From Bosea beijingensis (GTDB taxonomy: Bacteria; Pseudomonadota; Alphaproteobacteria; Rhizobiales; Beijerinckiaceae): DNA of 64,000 nt. Position numbers and translations under genes: made by a program. The notes beneath the pieces are model-generated. The model ran no database searches. It worked only from the letters and a program-made list of their open reading frames with translations, and was not told the origin of the DNA. This document shows positions 18,762 to 26,966 of this stretch, one piece after another; the first letter of the stretch is position 1, and every line of letters begins with the position of its first letter. The stretch lies in the NCBI RefSeq assembly GCF_030758975.1, contig NZ_CP132359.1, positions 822,811 to 886,810 of the forward strand, written 5' to 3'.

Positions 18762-20207
18762 ATGTGGGGGATTCTCCAAGACTACTGGGCGCATATCCTC
18801 GCCGTCATCACCATCGTGACGTCGACCGTCGCCGGCGCGCATGCGGTGATGACGAAGGACGAGGTGCGCGCCGCCATCGGCTGGGTCGGCGTCATCATCC
18901 TCTCGCCGATCGTCGGGCCGCTGCTCTACGCCATCGCCGGGGTCAACCGCATCCGGCGCGCCTCGATCCTGGCCAATCGCCCTGGCCATGGCATGGCAGC
19001 CGCCGATTTCCATGTCGAGGACGAGGCGGTCGCGACGCATTTCGGCCGGCGCTTCCTGGCGCTCAAGACACTCGGCGACCGCGTCGCCCGCCATCCGCTG
19101 ACCACCGGCAACCGCATCGAGACGCTGGAGACCGGCGACGAAGCCTATGGCGCGATGCTTGCGGCGATCGCGGCATCCGAACGCAGCATCATCCTGGAAA
19201 GCTATATCTTCGACCGTGATCCGATCGGCCTGCGCATCGCCGATGCGCTGATCGATGCGCAGAAGCGCGGCGTCGCTGTGCGCGTCCTGATCGATGCGGT
19301 CGGCGCGCGCTATTCCGTGCCGAGCATCGCCGGGCACCTGCGCGAGGGCGGGGTTGCGGTCGACGTCTTCAACGGCAACATCATCATGGGCCTGAGGCTG
19401 CCCTATGCCAATCTCCGGACGCACCGGAAGATCATCGTCGTCGACGGGCTCGTCGGCTTCATGGGCGGCATGAATATCCGCGAAGGCTTCACCCGCGAAT
19501 TCGCGGGCGACGCTTTCGCGCATGACACGCATTTCAAGGTCGAAGGCCCGGTCGTGGCAGATCTTTTCGCGGTGGCGGCCGAGGACTGGTGCTTCGCCAC
19601 CGGCGAGCCGCTCACGGGTCCCGCCTGGGAAATTCCGACGCTCGAGCGCGGCGGCATGCCGGTGCTGGCGCGCGCGGTGCCGTCGGGGCCAGATGCCTAT
19701 CTGGAGACCAATCACAAGCTGTTGATGGGCGCCCTGTCTGTGGCACGCGATTCGGTGAAGATCATGTCGCCCTATTTCCTGCCCGACCAGGAACTGATCA
19801 GCGCGCTGGTCACCGCGGCGCGACGCGGCGTCGACATCGATATCGTCGTGCCCTCGGTCAATAATCTGGTGCTGGTCGACCGCGCCATGACCGCGCAATT
19901 CGACCAGATCCTGAAGAATTACTGCCGGATCTGGCGCTCCACCGGCGCCTTCGACCATTCCAAGCTCCTCGCCGTCGACGGGAGCTGGGCCTATATCGGC
20001 TCCTCCAATCTCGACCCGCGCTCACTCCGCCTGAATTTCGAGATCGACCTGGAGGTTCTCGACCACGGCTTCGCCCGCGAGATCGAGCGCCGGATCGGGG
20101 CGGTGATGGCGAGCGCGACCCCGGTGACGCTTGCCGGCCTGCGCGCCCGGCCCTATGTCATGCGTCTGATCGACAGGCTGATCTGGCTCGGCTCACCCTA
20201 TCTGTGA
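18762..20207 (+). CDS. cls: Cardiolipin synthase (phospholipase D family)
   Basis: A 481-residue membrane-anchored enzyme that condenses phosphatidylglycerol into cardiolipin. Two N-terminal hydrophobic segments (about 5-25 and 38-60) are followed by the paired PLD motifs: HRKIIVVDGLVGFMGGMN near residue 221 and HSKLLAVDGSWAYIGSSN near 402. Length and layout are those of bacterial Cls. It lies 39 bases behind the permease gene and may be independent of it. The following EEP hydrolase is often found near cls-type genes, though the link is not understood. Confidence 0.92.
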   Translation: MWGILQDYWAHILAVITIVTSTVAGAHAVMTKDEVRAAIGWVGVIILSPIVGPLLYAIAGVNRIRRASILANRPGHGMAAADFHVEDEAVATHFGRRFLALKTLGDRVARHPLTTGNRIETLETGDEAYGAMLAAIAASERSIILESYIFDRDPIGLRIADALIDAQKRGVAVRVLIDAVGARYSVPSIAGHLREGGVAVDVFNGNIIMGLRLPYANLRTHRKIIVVDGLVGFMGGMNIREGFTREFAGDAFAHDTHFKVEGPVVADLFAVAAEDWCFATGEPLTGPAWEIPTLERGGMPVLARAVPSGPDAYLETNHKLLMGALSVARDSVKIMSPYFLPDQELISALVTAARRGVDIDIVVPSVNNLVLVDRAMTAQFDQILKNYCRIWRSTGAFDHSKLLAVDGSWAYIGSSNLDPRSLRLNFEIDLEVLDHGFAREIERRIGAVMASATPVTLAGLRARPYVMRLIDRLIWLGSPYL

Positions 20208-20295
20208 ACCGATGCGGTCATACCCCTGACGCCATGGATGCCTAAGCCGTCACTCGCCCCATCACGGCGGGTCCGGAGCACGAGCCGGCGGAGCG

Positions 20296-21324
20296 ATGCA
20301 GAAGAAGAACCAGAGCCTGCCCGCCAGCATCATCGCCTCGCTGCGCCAGCGCAAGAACCGCCCCGGCACCGTGCCTGCGGGCGAGGATGGCCGTCCCGGC
20401 GCTACGCTGGTCGCGTCCTACAACGTCCACAAATGCGTCGGCATCGACGGCCGCTTCGATCCCGGCCGGGTCGGACAGGTGATCCGCGAGATCGCGCCTG
20501 ATGTCATCGCCCTGCAGGAGGCCGACAAGCGCTTCGGAGCCCGCCACGGCCTGCTCGACCTCGCCCGCCTGAAGGAAGAGACCGGGCTGGTTCCGGTCCC
20601 CGTGGAGAGCGCCAATGCCGCGGCGCATGGCTGGCACGGCAATGTCGTGCTGTTCCGGCAGGGGCTGGTGCGCGAAGTCCACCAGGTCTCGCTGCCGGGG
20701 CTGGAGCCGCGCGGCGCGCTCGTCGTCGATATCGACCTGGAGAGCGGCGCGGCGCTGCGCATCGTCGCCGCGCATCTGGGGCTGCTCAGGCGATCGCGCT
20801 CGCAGCAGGCCCGCATGATCATCGAATTGATGCGCAGCCGCGACGAGCGCCCCACCCTCCTGCTCGGCGACCTCAACGAATGGCGCCTCGGCGGCCGCTC
20901 GGCGCTGAGCGCGCTCGATGCTGCCTTCGGTGCGATGCCGGTGCCGGTGCCGAGCTTCCCGGCCGGACTGCCTTTGCTGGCGCTCGACCGGATCATCGCC
21001 AACCGCCCGGAAATCCTGTCGGAGGTCGCGGTCCACGACACGCCGCTCGCGCGCGTCGCCTCCGACCACCTGCCGATCAAGGCCTTCGTCGATCTGGCCC
21101 TGGCAGCGCTGCCGGTCAGCGCGCCCGAGCTCGCGCTCGTGCCGGCTGAGGCGGCCTCGAGAAAGCCGACCGCTCAGGACAAGGAAGCGCCCTTGCCTCT
21201 GCCTGCCTTGTCATCCGGCAAAGGGCACCACGGCAGCAATCGCGAACTCGTGCGCAAGGCCGGCGACCAATTGAAACGCGCCGTCAAACGCACCTTGCGT
21301 CGCCCGGACGCTCCGACGCGCTAG
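20296..21324 (+). CDS. Endonuclease/exonuclease/phosphatase family hydrolase
   Basis: A 342-residue EEP-fold hydrolase. VASYNVHKCVG (about residue 38), DVIALQEAD (about 71-79), LLGDLNEWR (about 192-200) and the final SDHLPIKA (about 256) supply the usual metal and catalytic residues. Substrates in this fold range from DNA to phosphoinositides and sphingolipids; next to cardiolipin synthase a lipid-phosphate substrate is plausible but unproven. The C-terminal 60 residues are basic and low-complexity (for example ELVRKAGDQLKRAVKRTL) and look like a nucleic-acid- or membrane-surface-binding tail. Confidence 0.85.
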   Translation: MQKKNQSLPASIIASLRQRKNRPGTVPAGEDGRPGATLVASYNVHKCVGIDGRFDPGRVGQVIREIAPDVIALQEADKRFGARHGLLDLARLKEETGLVPVPVESANAAAHGWHGNVVLFRQGLVREVHQVSLPGLEPRGALVVDIDLESGAALRIVAAHLGLLRRSRSQQARMIIELMRSRDERPTLLLGDLNEWRLGGRSALSALDAAFGAMPVPVPSFPAGLPLLALDRIIANRPEILSEVAVHDTPLARVASDHLPIKAFVDLALAALPVSAPELALVPAEAASRKPTAQDKEAPLPLPALSSGKGHHGSNRELVRKAGDQLKRAVKRTLRRPDAPTR

Positions 21325-21361
21325 GCAGCGTCGACAATTGCGGGATCATTCCCAGCCCCCT

Positions 21362-21490
21362 GTCATTCCGGGGCGCGCCGCAGGCGCGAACCCGGAATCC
21401 ACGACTGGGTGAAGCATTTTATGCCCGGTCGCAGGCCGCTCACCCAGTCGTGGATTCCGGGCTCTTCGCTCCGCCAAGCCCCGGAATGAC
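21362..21490. repeat. Long imperfect intergenic palindrome
   Basis: Two 51-base arms (21362-21412 and 21440-21490) are reverse complements except for an internal stretch of about 14 bases. The outer GTCATTCCGGGGC and the inner CCCGGAATCCACGACTGGGTGA sections match fully. The loop is 27 bases. This is the form of the mobile palindromic intergenic elements common in Hyphomicrobiales genomes. It may also end transcription of the upstream hydrolase gene. Confidence 0.85.
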
Positions 21491-21597
21491 AAAGGTGGTT
21501 TGAAGCCGCTGTCATGCCGGCAATGCGCTGCGGCGCTGGTCAATCCCGGCGAAGCCTGCTTTCTGGATTGCTCAGCCGTCTCAGGGCGCAGAATCAG

Positions 21598-22146
21598 ATG
21601 CCGAATGCCTTGGCCGAGCGCCCGAGCGCGCTGCAACTCTTCCTGATCTTCGCGCGGATCGGATTGACCAGCTTCGGCGGCGGCCTGAGCGGCTGGATGC
21701 TGCGGGAATTCGTGCAGCGGCGGCGGCTGATGAGCGAGGACGATTTCCTCAACGGGCTCTCGGTCGCGCAGGCCCTGCCCGGCGTCAACGTCACCAATAT
21801 GGCGATCTGGATCGGCTACAAGCTCGGCGGACGCAACGGCGCCATCGCCTCCTGGCTCGGCATCGTGGTGCCGGCCGCCTTCGTCATCGTGCTGATCGGC
21901 AGCGTCTTCGCCTCGCTCAGCGGCTATGAACTCAGCCATGTCGCGCTCAGCGGCGCGGCCGCCGCGGCGATCGGCCTTTCGCTTGCGATGGGGCTGACCG
22001 CGGCGCGACGGGTGCCGCGCCGCGTGTTCCCGCTCGCGATCATGGCCGCGACCTTCGTCGCCGTCGCCATCCTGAAATGGCCACTGCTCTGGACCGTGCT
22101 CGGCTTCGGCTCGCTCAGCGTCGCCGTGACCTATCGCGACGGTTGA
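21598..22146 (+). CDS. Chromate transporter, N-terminal-type CHR protein
   Basis: A 182-residue membrane protein of the short-chain CHR family, which exports chromate as a pair of single-domain proteins. It carries LTSFGGGLSGWMLREFV (about residues 23-39) and AQALPGVNVTNMAIWIGYKLGG (positions about 58-79), the CHR signature regions, plus five or so hydrophobic segments. Start ATG 21598 begins a plausible short cytosolic leader. Its partner lies at 22218. Some CHR pairs have no proven chromate activity, so the substrate is a family-level statement. Confidence 0.85.
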   Translation: MPNALAERPSALQLFLIFARIGLTSFGGGLSGWMLREFVQRRRLMSEDDFLNGLSVAQALPGVNVTNMAIWIGYKLGGRNGAIASWLGIVVPAAFVIVLIGSVFASLSGYELSHVALSGAAAAAIGLSLAMGLTAARRVPRRVFPLAIMAATFVAVAILKWPLLWTVLGFGSLSVAVTYRDG

Positions 22147-22165
22147 GCGTTTTTTTGCTTCAGAC

Positions 22166-22210
22166 GCATTTTCTTCACGCGAACCGGTGCCCACTTCGCT
22201 CGAAAATACT
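22166..22210 (+). repeat. Dispersed 45-bp repeat, copy A
   Basis: Aligns without gaps to 39571-39615 with 35 of 45 identical bases; the shared core is CGCGAACCGGT. It sits in the gap between the two chromate-transporter genes, ending seven bases before the second ATG, so it occupies the place of a Shine-Dalgarno. Confidence 0.6.
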
Positions 22211-22217
22211 TCAGGCC

Positions 22218-22754
22218 ATGCAATCCCTGCCTTTCAGCCTCCTGCTGGTCTTTCTGCCGCTCTCGCTGGTCACCATCGGCGGCGGCCAGAGCGCCATCGC
22301 CGACATGCACCGGCAGATCGTCGAGGTGCATCAGTGGATGAGCGCCGCGCAATTCGTCGATGCCTTCGCGATCGCTCGGCTGGCGCCGGGGCCGGGCTCG
22401 CTGCTGGCGACGCTGATCGGCTGGCAGATCGCCGGGTTCTGGGGCGCGATCGCCGCCACCGCCGGCATCTTTGGGCCGACGGCGTTCCTGATCTACGGGG
22501 TCGCCCATATCTGGTCGCGCTATGAGGGCGCCCGCCTGCTGCGCGCGCTCGAGAAGGGCCTGCGGCCTGTCGCGGCAGGCATGATCCTCGCGGCAAGCTA
22601 TGTGCTGATCCAGTCGCTCGACAGCGGCTGGCTCGGCCGGGCCATCGCGCTCATCTCGACTGCCCTGCTGATGCTGACGCCTGTCAATCCGTTGCTGCTG
22701 ATCGCGACAGGTGCCGGCTGCTTCGTCGGGCTGCATCTGCTGGCGCTGATCTGA
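22218..22754 (+). CDS. Chromate transporter, C-terminal-type CHR protein
   Basis: A 178-residue partner of the CHR protein at 21598. VTIGGGQSAIADMHRQIV (about residues 18-35), the RLAPGPGSLLATLIGWQIAG stretch (positions about 54-73) and GPTAFLIYG are family signatures, followed by hydrophobic segments to the end. ATG 22218 is the only start that puts the first membrane segment at the N-terminus; the frame is open upstream only through the repeat. A clear Shine-Dalgarno is missing, so expression may be weak or coupled to the first gene. Confidence 0.85.
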   Translation: MQSLPFSLLLVFLPLSLVTIGGGQSAIADMHRQIVEVHQWMSAAQFVDAFAIARLAPGPGSLLATLIGWQIAGFWGAIAATAGIFGPTAFLIYGVAHIWSRYEGARLLRALEKGLRPVAAGMILAASYVLIQSLDSGWLGRAIALISTALLMLTPVNPLLLIATGAGCFVGLHLLALI

Positions 22755-22991
22755 TCGCCGTTCACGGCATTCAGCCTGAATGGCCATTCATTCGCCGCAG
22801 CGATATCGAACAAACGCCCGATCAATTTGTCCAAAAGCACTTTACACGGCAATTTATTGTACTAATTATATTGTATAGACTGCGTTCTTTTGAATTGTAT
22901 TAATTATTATATTATCGGTCTAGCAAGAATCAACTTGCGAATCTTTTCACGAAACTATTAGACGCCCCAGACATAGGACTGGGGTTACGTA
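22755..22991 (+). promoter_or_regulatory. AT-rich promoter region of the heme-uptake locus
   Basis: No gene lies here. The middle (about 22850-22920) is strikingly AT-rich against a GC-rich background. TTTACA (22841-22846) and AATTAT (22864-22869) are 17 bases apart and could be a promoter. A 13-bp direct repeat, ATTGTACTAATTA (22856-22868) and ATTGTATTAATTA (22894-22906), is spaced 38 bases start to start and could bind an iron regulator. The regulator cannot be named from sequence. Confidence 0.45.
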
Positions 22992-25241
22992 ATGAATAAT
23001 AATTCCAAGCTGGCTTTCCTGGCGGCACTGCTGTCGACGACGGCCCTTTCGATGGCTCAGGCACAGACGCCGCAAGCCAACGGCAACACTGCCGAACAGG
23101 CGATCTCGCTCGATCAGATCACGGTCACCGCGACGCGCGGCGAAAAACAGGTGCTCGATGTTCCCGGCACCGTCAGCGTGATCACGCGGCAGGATCTAGA
23201 GCAGCGGATCACCCGCGATACGCAGGACCTCGTGCGCTACGAGCCGGGCGTTATCGTCAATCGCCAGACCTCCGGCACCGATCCGTTCGGCAATTATGGC
23301 GGCTTCACAATCCGCGGCGTCGGCGGCAACCGCGTGCAGATGCAGGTCGACGGTTCGCGCGTGATCGAGCGCATCACCGACGGCAACCGCGACTTCGTCG
23401 ACCTGCCCTTCCTCAAGAATGTCGAGATCGTGCGCGGCCCGGGCTCGGTGCTGTGGGGCGCGGATGCACTCGGCGGCATCGTCGCCTACCGCACGCTCGA
23501 CCCGCAGGACCTGCTCAAGGGCCGCAAGGACAAGCCCTGGGCAGTCAAGCTGGACACGAGCTATGACAGCTTCGACCGCTCCCTGGTGAAGACCGGCGTC
23601 GCGGCCTACAGCTTCTCGCCCGCCTTCGAGGCGATCGTCGGCGTAAGCCACCGCACGGCGCAGGAGGGCAAGCTGAGCAAGGCCCGCGCCGATGGCGGGC
23701 GCTGGGGCTGCCCGGTGCCGACCCTGCGCTTCCTGGGCTGCAACCAGCTCAATCCCCTCGACACCGAGGTGTGGAACGCCTTCGGCAAGCTCGTCTTCAA
23801 GCCATCTGCCGACCATACGATCAAGCTGACCGGCGAGTATTTCGACAACGATACCAAGGTGAACCAGCTCTGGGACTACAATGTCGTGAGCCTCGGCACC
23901 CGCAACGGCGCCTATATCCGCGACCAATCCAAGAGCCGCCAGCGCATCGCGATCGAACATGAATGGCAGGCGGGTCTGAGCTTCCTCGACTCCGTCCGCT
24001 GGCAGGCCTCGTTCTCCCCGCAGGAGCGCGAAATCATCAACAACCGCCTGCAGACGCTCTCGAACGGCCAGCAGCGCTTCACGCGCGGCCTGCTCGACTA
24101 CAAGGAGCGCTTCTCGCAGCTCGATATCCAGGCGAAGTCGAGCTTCGCGCTGGGTCCGACCTTCCACCGCCTGACCTATGGATTCCAGGGCGACGTCACG
24201 CGCACCGACTACAAGCGCCGCGACGACGTCCGGAACATGACGACCGGCGTGACCACCACGACGATCGCGGGCGGCTTCAACTTCGCCAATGCCACGACGA
24301 CGCGCTACGATTTCTACCTGCAGGACGAGATCGAGCTCATGAACGGGCGCTGGACGATCACGCCGGGCCTTCGCTACGCCAATTACAACATCGATCCGCG
24401 CATCGGGCAGGGTTACGTCATCGTGCCCGGCAAGGCGCCGCGCGAACTCGACTCGCACCGGGTGATCCCGCAGGTCGGCACGCTCTTCAAGCTCGACGAA
24501 ACCTATTCGCTCTATGCCCGCTATGCCGAAGGCTTCAAGATGCCGACAGCGCAGCAGCTCTACACCTCGCTGCCCTTCGGTACCCAGAATCTGATCCCCA
24601 ACCCGGACCTGCGCCCGGAGAAGGTGAAATCCTACGAAGCCGGCCTGCGTGGCCGCTTTGCCGATGGCTGGTTTTCGCTCGGCGCCTTCCATGCCGATTA
24701 CAAGGACTTCATCCAGGAGCTCTACGAGGTGCCCGGCACCACCGACATCACCTCGCGCAACCTGTCGCGGGTGAAGATCTCCGGCATCGAGGCCTCGGCC
24801 GAATGGCGCTTCCATGACCGCTGGGTCAGCCATCTCGCCGTCAGCTACCAGTACGGCAAGCAGCGCAAGGAACAGGGCTCACCCATCGTTCCCTACAATA
24901 TCAGCCCGCTGAAGGCCGTCGCCGGCCTGAAATACCTGATGCCGGAATACGGGCTGGAAGCCGAAGTGATCGGCACCTTCGCAGCCGGCGCGACGCGCGC
25001 GGATGCTCCGACCACGTCCAAGCCCGGCGGCTATTCGGTGTTCGATGCCTATCTGAACTGGAAGCCGACGAGCTACATCACGGTGCGCGGCGGCGTGCAG
25101 AACATCTTCGACCGGCGCTATTTCGCGGATGTGCTGAATTACTCCAAGACGGCAACCCTAGCGACCGCAGCGACCAATCCGCTGGAACTGCAGACGGCGC
25201 CGGGACGCACCTTCAAGCTGGCGGCTTCCATCGAGTTCTGA
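22992..25241 (+). CDS. TonB-dependent hemoglobin/heme-type receptor
   Basis: A 749-residue outer-membrane receptor: signal peptide (about 1-24, cut near AQAQ), TonB-box-like DQITVTATRG (about 41-50), plug domain with EIVRGPGSVLWGADALGG (about 148-165), barrel, and terminal Phe. The order FKMPT (about residue 516) followed by NPDLRPE (about 537) corresponds to the FRAP/NPNL boxes of heme and hemoglobin receptors. No His lies between these boxes, where HemR-type receptors carry a heme-binding His, so the ligand may differ or be bound otherwise. The next genes encode HmuS-like and ChaN-like proteins, supporting heme. Confidence 0.87.
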   Translation: MNNNSKLAFLAALLSTTALSMAQAQTPQANGNTAEQAISLDQITVTATRGEKQVLDVPGTVSVITRQDLEQRITRDTQDLVRYEPGVIVNRQTSGTDPFGNYGGFTIRGVGGNRVQMQVDGSRVIERITDGNRDFVDLPFLKNVEIVRGPGSVLWGADALGGIVAYRTLDPQDLLKGRKDKPWAVKLDTSYDSFDRSLVKTGVAAYSFSPAFEAIVGVSHRTAQEGKLSKARADGGRWGCPVPTLRFLGCNQLNPLDTEVWNAFGKLVFKPSADHTIKLTGEYFDNDTKVNQLWDYNVVSLGTRNGAYIRDQSKSRQRIAIEHEWQAGLSFLDSVRWQASFSPQEREIINNRLQTLSNGQQRFTRGLLDYKERFSQLDIQAKSSFALGPTFHRLTYGFQGDVTRTDYKRRDDVRNMTTGVTTTTIAGGFNFANATTTRYDFYLQDEIELMNGRWTITPGLRYANYNIDPRIGQGYVIVPGKAPRELDSHRVIPQVGTLFKLDETYSLYARYAEGFKMPTAQQLYTSLPFGTQNLIPNPDLRPEKVKSYEAGLRGRFADGWFSLGAFHADYKDFIQELYEVPGTTDITSRNLSRVKISGIEASAEWRFHDRWVSHLAVSYQYGKQRKEQGSPIVPYNISPLKAVAGLKYLMPEYGLEAEVIGTFAAGATRADAPTTSKPGGYSVFDAYLNWKPTSYITVRGGVQNIFDRRYFADVLNYSKTATLATAATNPLELQTAPGRTFKLAASIEF

Positions 25242-25286
25242 ACCCTGTTCGAGACGCCGGACGCCAAAAGCGCGGCGGATCAGCGG

Positions 25287-25310
25287 CGCCCCGGTCGAGA
25301 CCCCGGGGCG
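25287..25310. other. Intercistronic hairpin after the heme receptor gene
   Basis: CGCCCCGG and CCGGGGCG flank an 8-base loop. There is no T-run, so it is more likely a stability or attenuation element that keeps receptor expression above that of downstream genes than a full terminator. Confidence 0.35.
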
Positions 25311-25333
25311 TCGCAACCCTTTTGGAGACCATC

Positions 25334-26089
25334 ATGAGCAACGAGACCAATCCGCGCGAGAAATTCGCGCAGTCGCCGGCCGAAATCCTGCAAAGCCTGC
25401 CCGGCATGGGCCGCGTCATGCTCAGCACCCGCTCCGGCGGCGCGACCCATGAGCGGATGGGCGCGGTCGAGACCGTGACCATCGCCGGCAACGAGGCCCG
25501 CCTCTCCGGCGCCTTCCACGACAGCCGCATCGACCTCACCACGATCGTCAGCATCGTCGCCGACCGGACCAGCAAGATGCGCGAGCGCGTGCTGCCGCGC
25601 CTGGAATGCCAGGATGCGTCCGGCGAGACCCTGTTCAGCCTGATCGGGCTCGACGGGCTGGAGCCTTTCGACAAGGCGCTCGAACCGTTCGGCGCCGGCG
25701 AGACGCTGGAGCCGGTCCAGCGCGAGGCACCGGGCAGCGGCGGCGGTTCCGCCGATGTGCCGGAAGACGATCTCGGCGCCCGCAGCTTCGCGGCGATCCT
25801 TGCCAGTGGCGAGGCGATCGCGATCGATGTCGAGCGTGCCGGCCTGTTCCAGCACTGGCAGGGCGCCCTGCCCGAGCCGAAGCCGGCGATGGGCTTCGTC
25901 AACATCATGCAGGGCGATTTCCACCTGCATCTCAAGGCGGGCGCTGTCTCCGGCTGGGAGCGGACCGAAAGCGAGGGAAGCGTCGCTCTTCATGCCCGCG
26001 ACAGCGAGGGCAAGAGCTTCGGCCTCGTCCTGCGCGGCCCGGCTGCCGCCTTTGCAGAGGTCCCCAATGTCGATGTCATCAGCGGCTGA
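25334..26089 (+). CDS. HmuS/HutX-like heme-handling protein
   Basis: A 251-residue cytosolic protein beginning at an ATG with GGAG eight bases upstream. The first half (about 25-120), with GRVMLSTRSGGATHERMG, a central acidic strand region and TLFSLIGLDG, resembles the repeat unit of HmuS/ChuS and HutX proteins, which carry or degrade heme. The second half (about 150-245), with FHLHLKAGAVSGW, looks like a second, degenerate unit. It is about 100 residues shorter than classical HmuS. It lies between the receptor and a ChaN-like gene whose start it overlaps. Heme function is inferred from weak similarity plus context. Confidence 0.6.
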   Translation: MSNETNPREKFAQSPAEILQSLPGMGRVMLSTRSGGATHERMGAVETVTIAGNEARLSGAFHDSRIDLTTIVSIVADRTSKMRERVLPRLECQDASGETLFSLIGLDGLEPFDKALEPFGAGETLEPVQREAPGSGGGSADVPEDDLGARSFAAILASGEAIAIDVERAGLFQHWQGALPEPKPAMGFVNIMQGDFHLHLKAGAVSGWERTESEGSVALHARDSEGKSFGLVLRGPAAAFAEVPNVDVISG

Positions 26090-26966
26090 ACCGGCACCGA
26101 TGGGCGCGACCTTCGCCCATCCGCGCGCGACATGGCTTTGCCCGAACACGGGCAGGCTGCTGGCGCAAGGCGAACTGATGCAGGCGATGGCGCGAAAGCG
26201 CGTCGTCCTGCTCGGCGAGACGCATGACGTCGCCGAGATCCATCGCTGGCAGCTTCATGTCACGACCTGCCTGCATCTGCTGCGGCCACAGATGGCGGTG
26301 GGCTTCGAGATGTTCCCGCTGCGCATCCAGCCGGTGCTCGACGCCTGGGTCGCGGGCGAGATGGACACCGCGAGTTTCATCGAGCGCAGCGAATGGGCAC
26401 AGGTCTGGGGCTTCGATCCCGAACTCTACCTGCCGCTGTTCCATTTCTGCCGGCAGCAGCGCGTGAAGATGCTGGCGCTGAACTGCCATCGCCCGCTGGT
26501 CACGCGGGTCGGACAGGTCGGCTGGGAGGCGATCCCGGTCGAGGAGCGCGATGGCGTCACGCCGTCTGCGCCCGCAACGGAAGGCTATCGCGCCTATCTC
26601 GCTGCCATCACCGGCCGGTTCAGCGGAGCGGCCAAGCCGGAGGCGATGGCGCCGGAACGCTTCGACCGCTTCGTGCGAGCGCAGCAGTGCTGGGACCGCT
26701 CCTTCGCCTGCCGCGTCGCCGATCATCTCGCTGGGGCCAAAGACGATCCGCTGGTCGTCGGCATCATCGGGCGCGGTCATCTCGAATACGGCCATGGTAC
26801 GCCGTTCCAGCTCCGCGATCTCGGCATCGAGGATGTCGCGGTGCTGCTACCGGCCACCGATGCGGCGCCTGAAGCGGAGCCACTCGCCGGCATCGCCGAC
26901 GCGCTGTTCCGGCTCGATACGCCCGAGCCACCGCAATCGCGACGGACACCGCGAGCCGCGTCATGA
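26067..26966 (+). CDS. ChaN-family heme-binding protein
   Basis: A 299-residue ChaN/DUF399 protein. VVLLGETHDVAEIHRWQ (about residues 50-66), VGFEMFPLRIQP and the final VVGIIGRGHLEYGHG (about 232-246) are the family's conserved boxes. ChaN of Campylobacter is an iron-regulated lipoprotein that binds stacked hemes; this one shows no lipobox or signal peptide and would be cytosolic. The start at 26067 has AGAGG seven bases upstream and overlaps the previous gene; ATG 26100 is an alternative. It overlaps the next ABC gene (ATGA). Confidence 0.8.
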   Translation: MSMSSAAEPAPMGATFAHPRATWLCPNTGRLLAQGELMQAMARKRVVLLGETHDVAEIHRWQLHVTTCLHLLRPQMAVGFEMFPLRIQPVLDAWVAGEMDTASFIERSEWAQVWGFDPELYLPLFHFCRQQRVKMLALNCHRPLVTRVGQVGWEAIPVEERDGVTPSAPATEGYRAYLAAITGRFSGAAKPEAMAPERFDRFVRAQQCWDRSFACRVADHLAGAKDDPLVVGIIGRGHLEYGHGTPFQLRDLGIEDVAVLLPATDAAPEAEPLAGIADALFRLDTPEPPQSRRTPRAAS

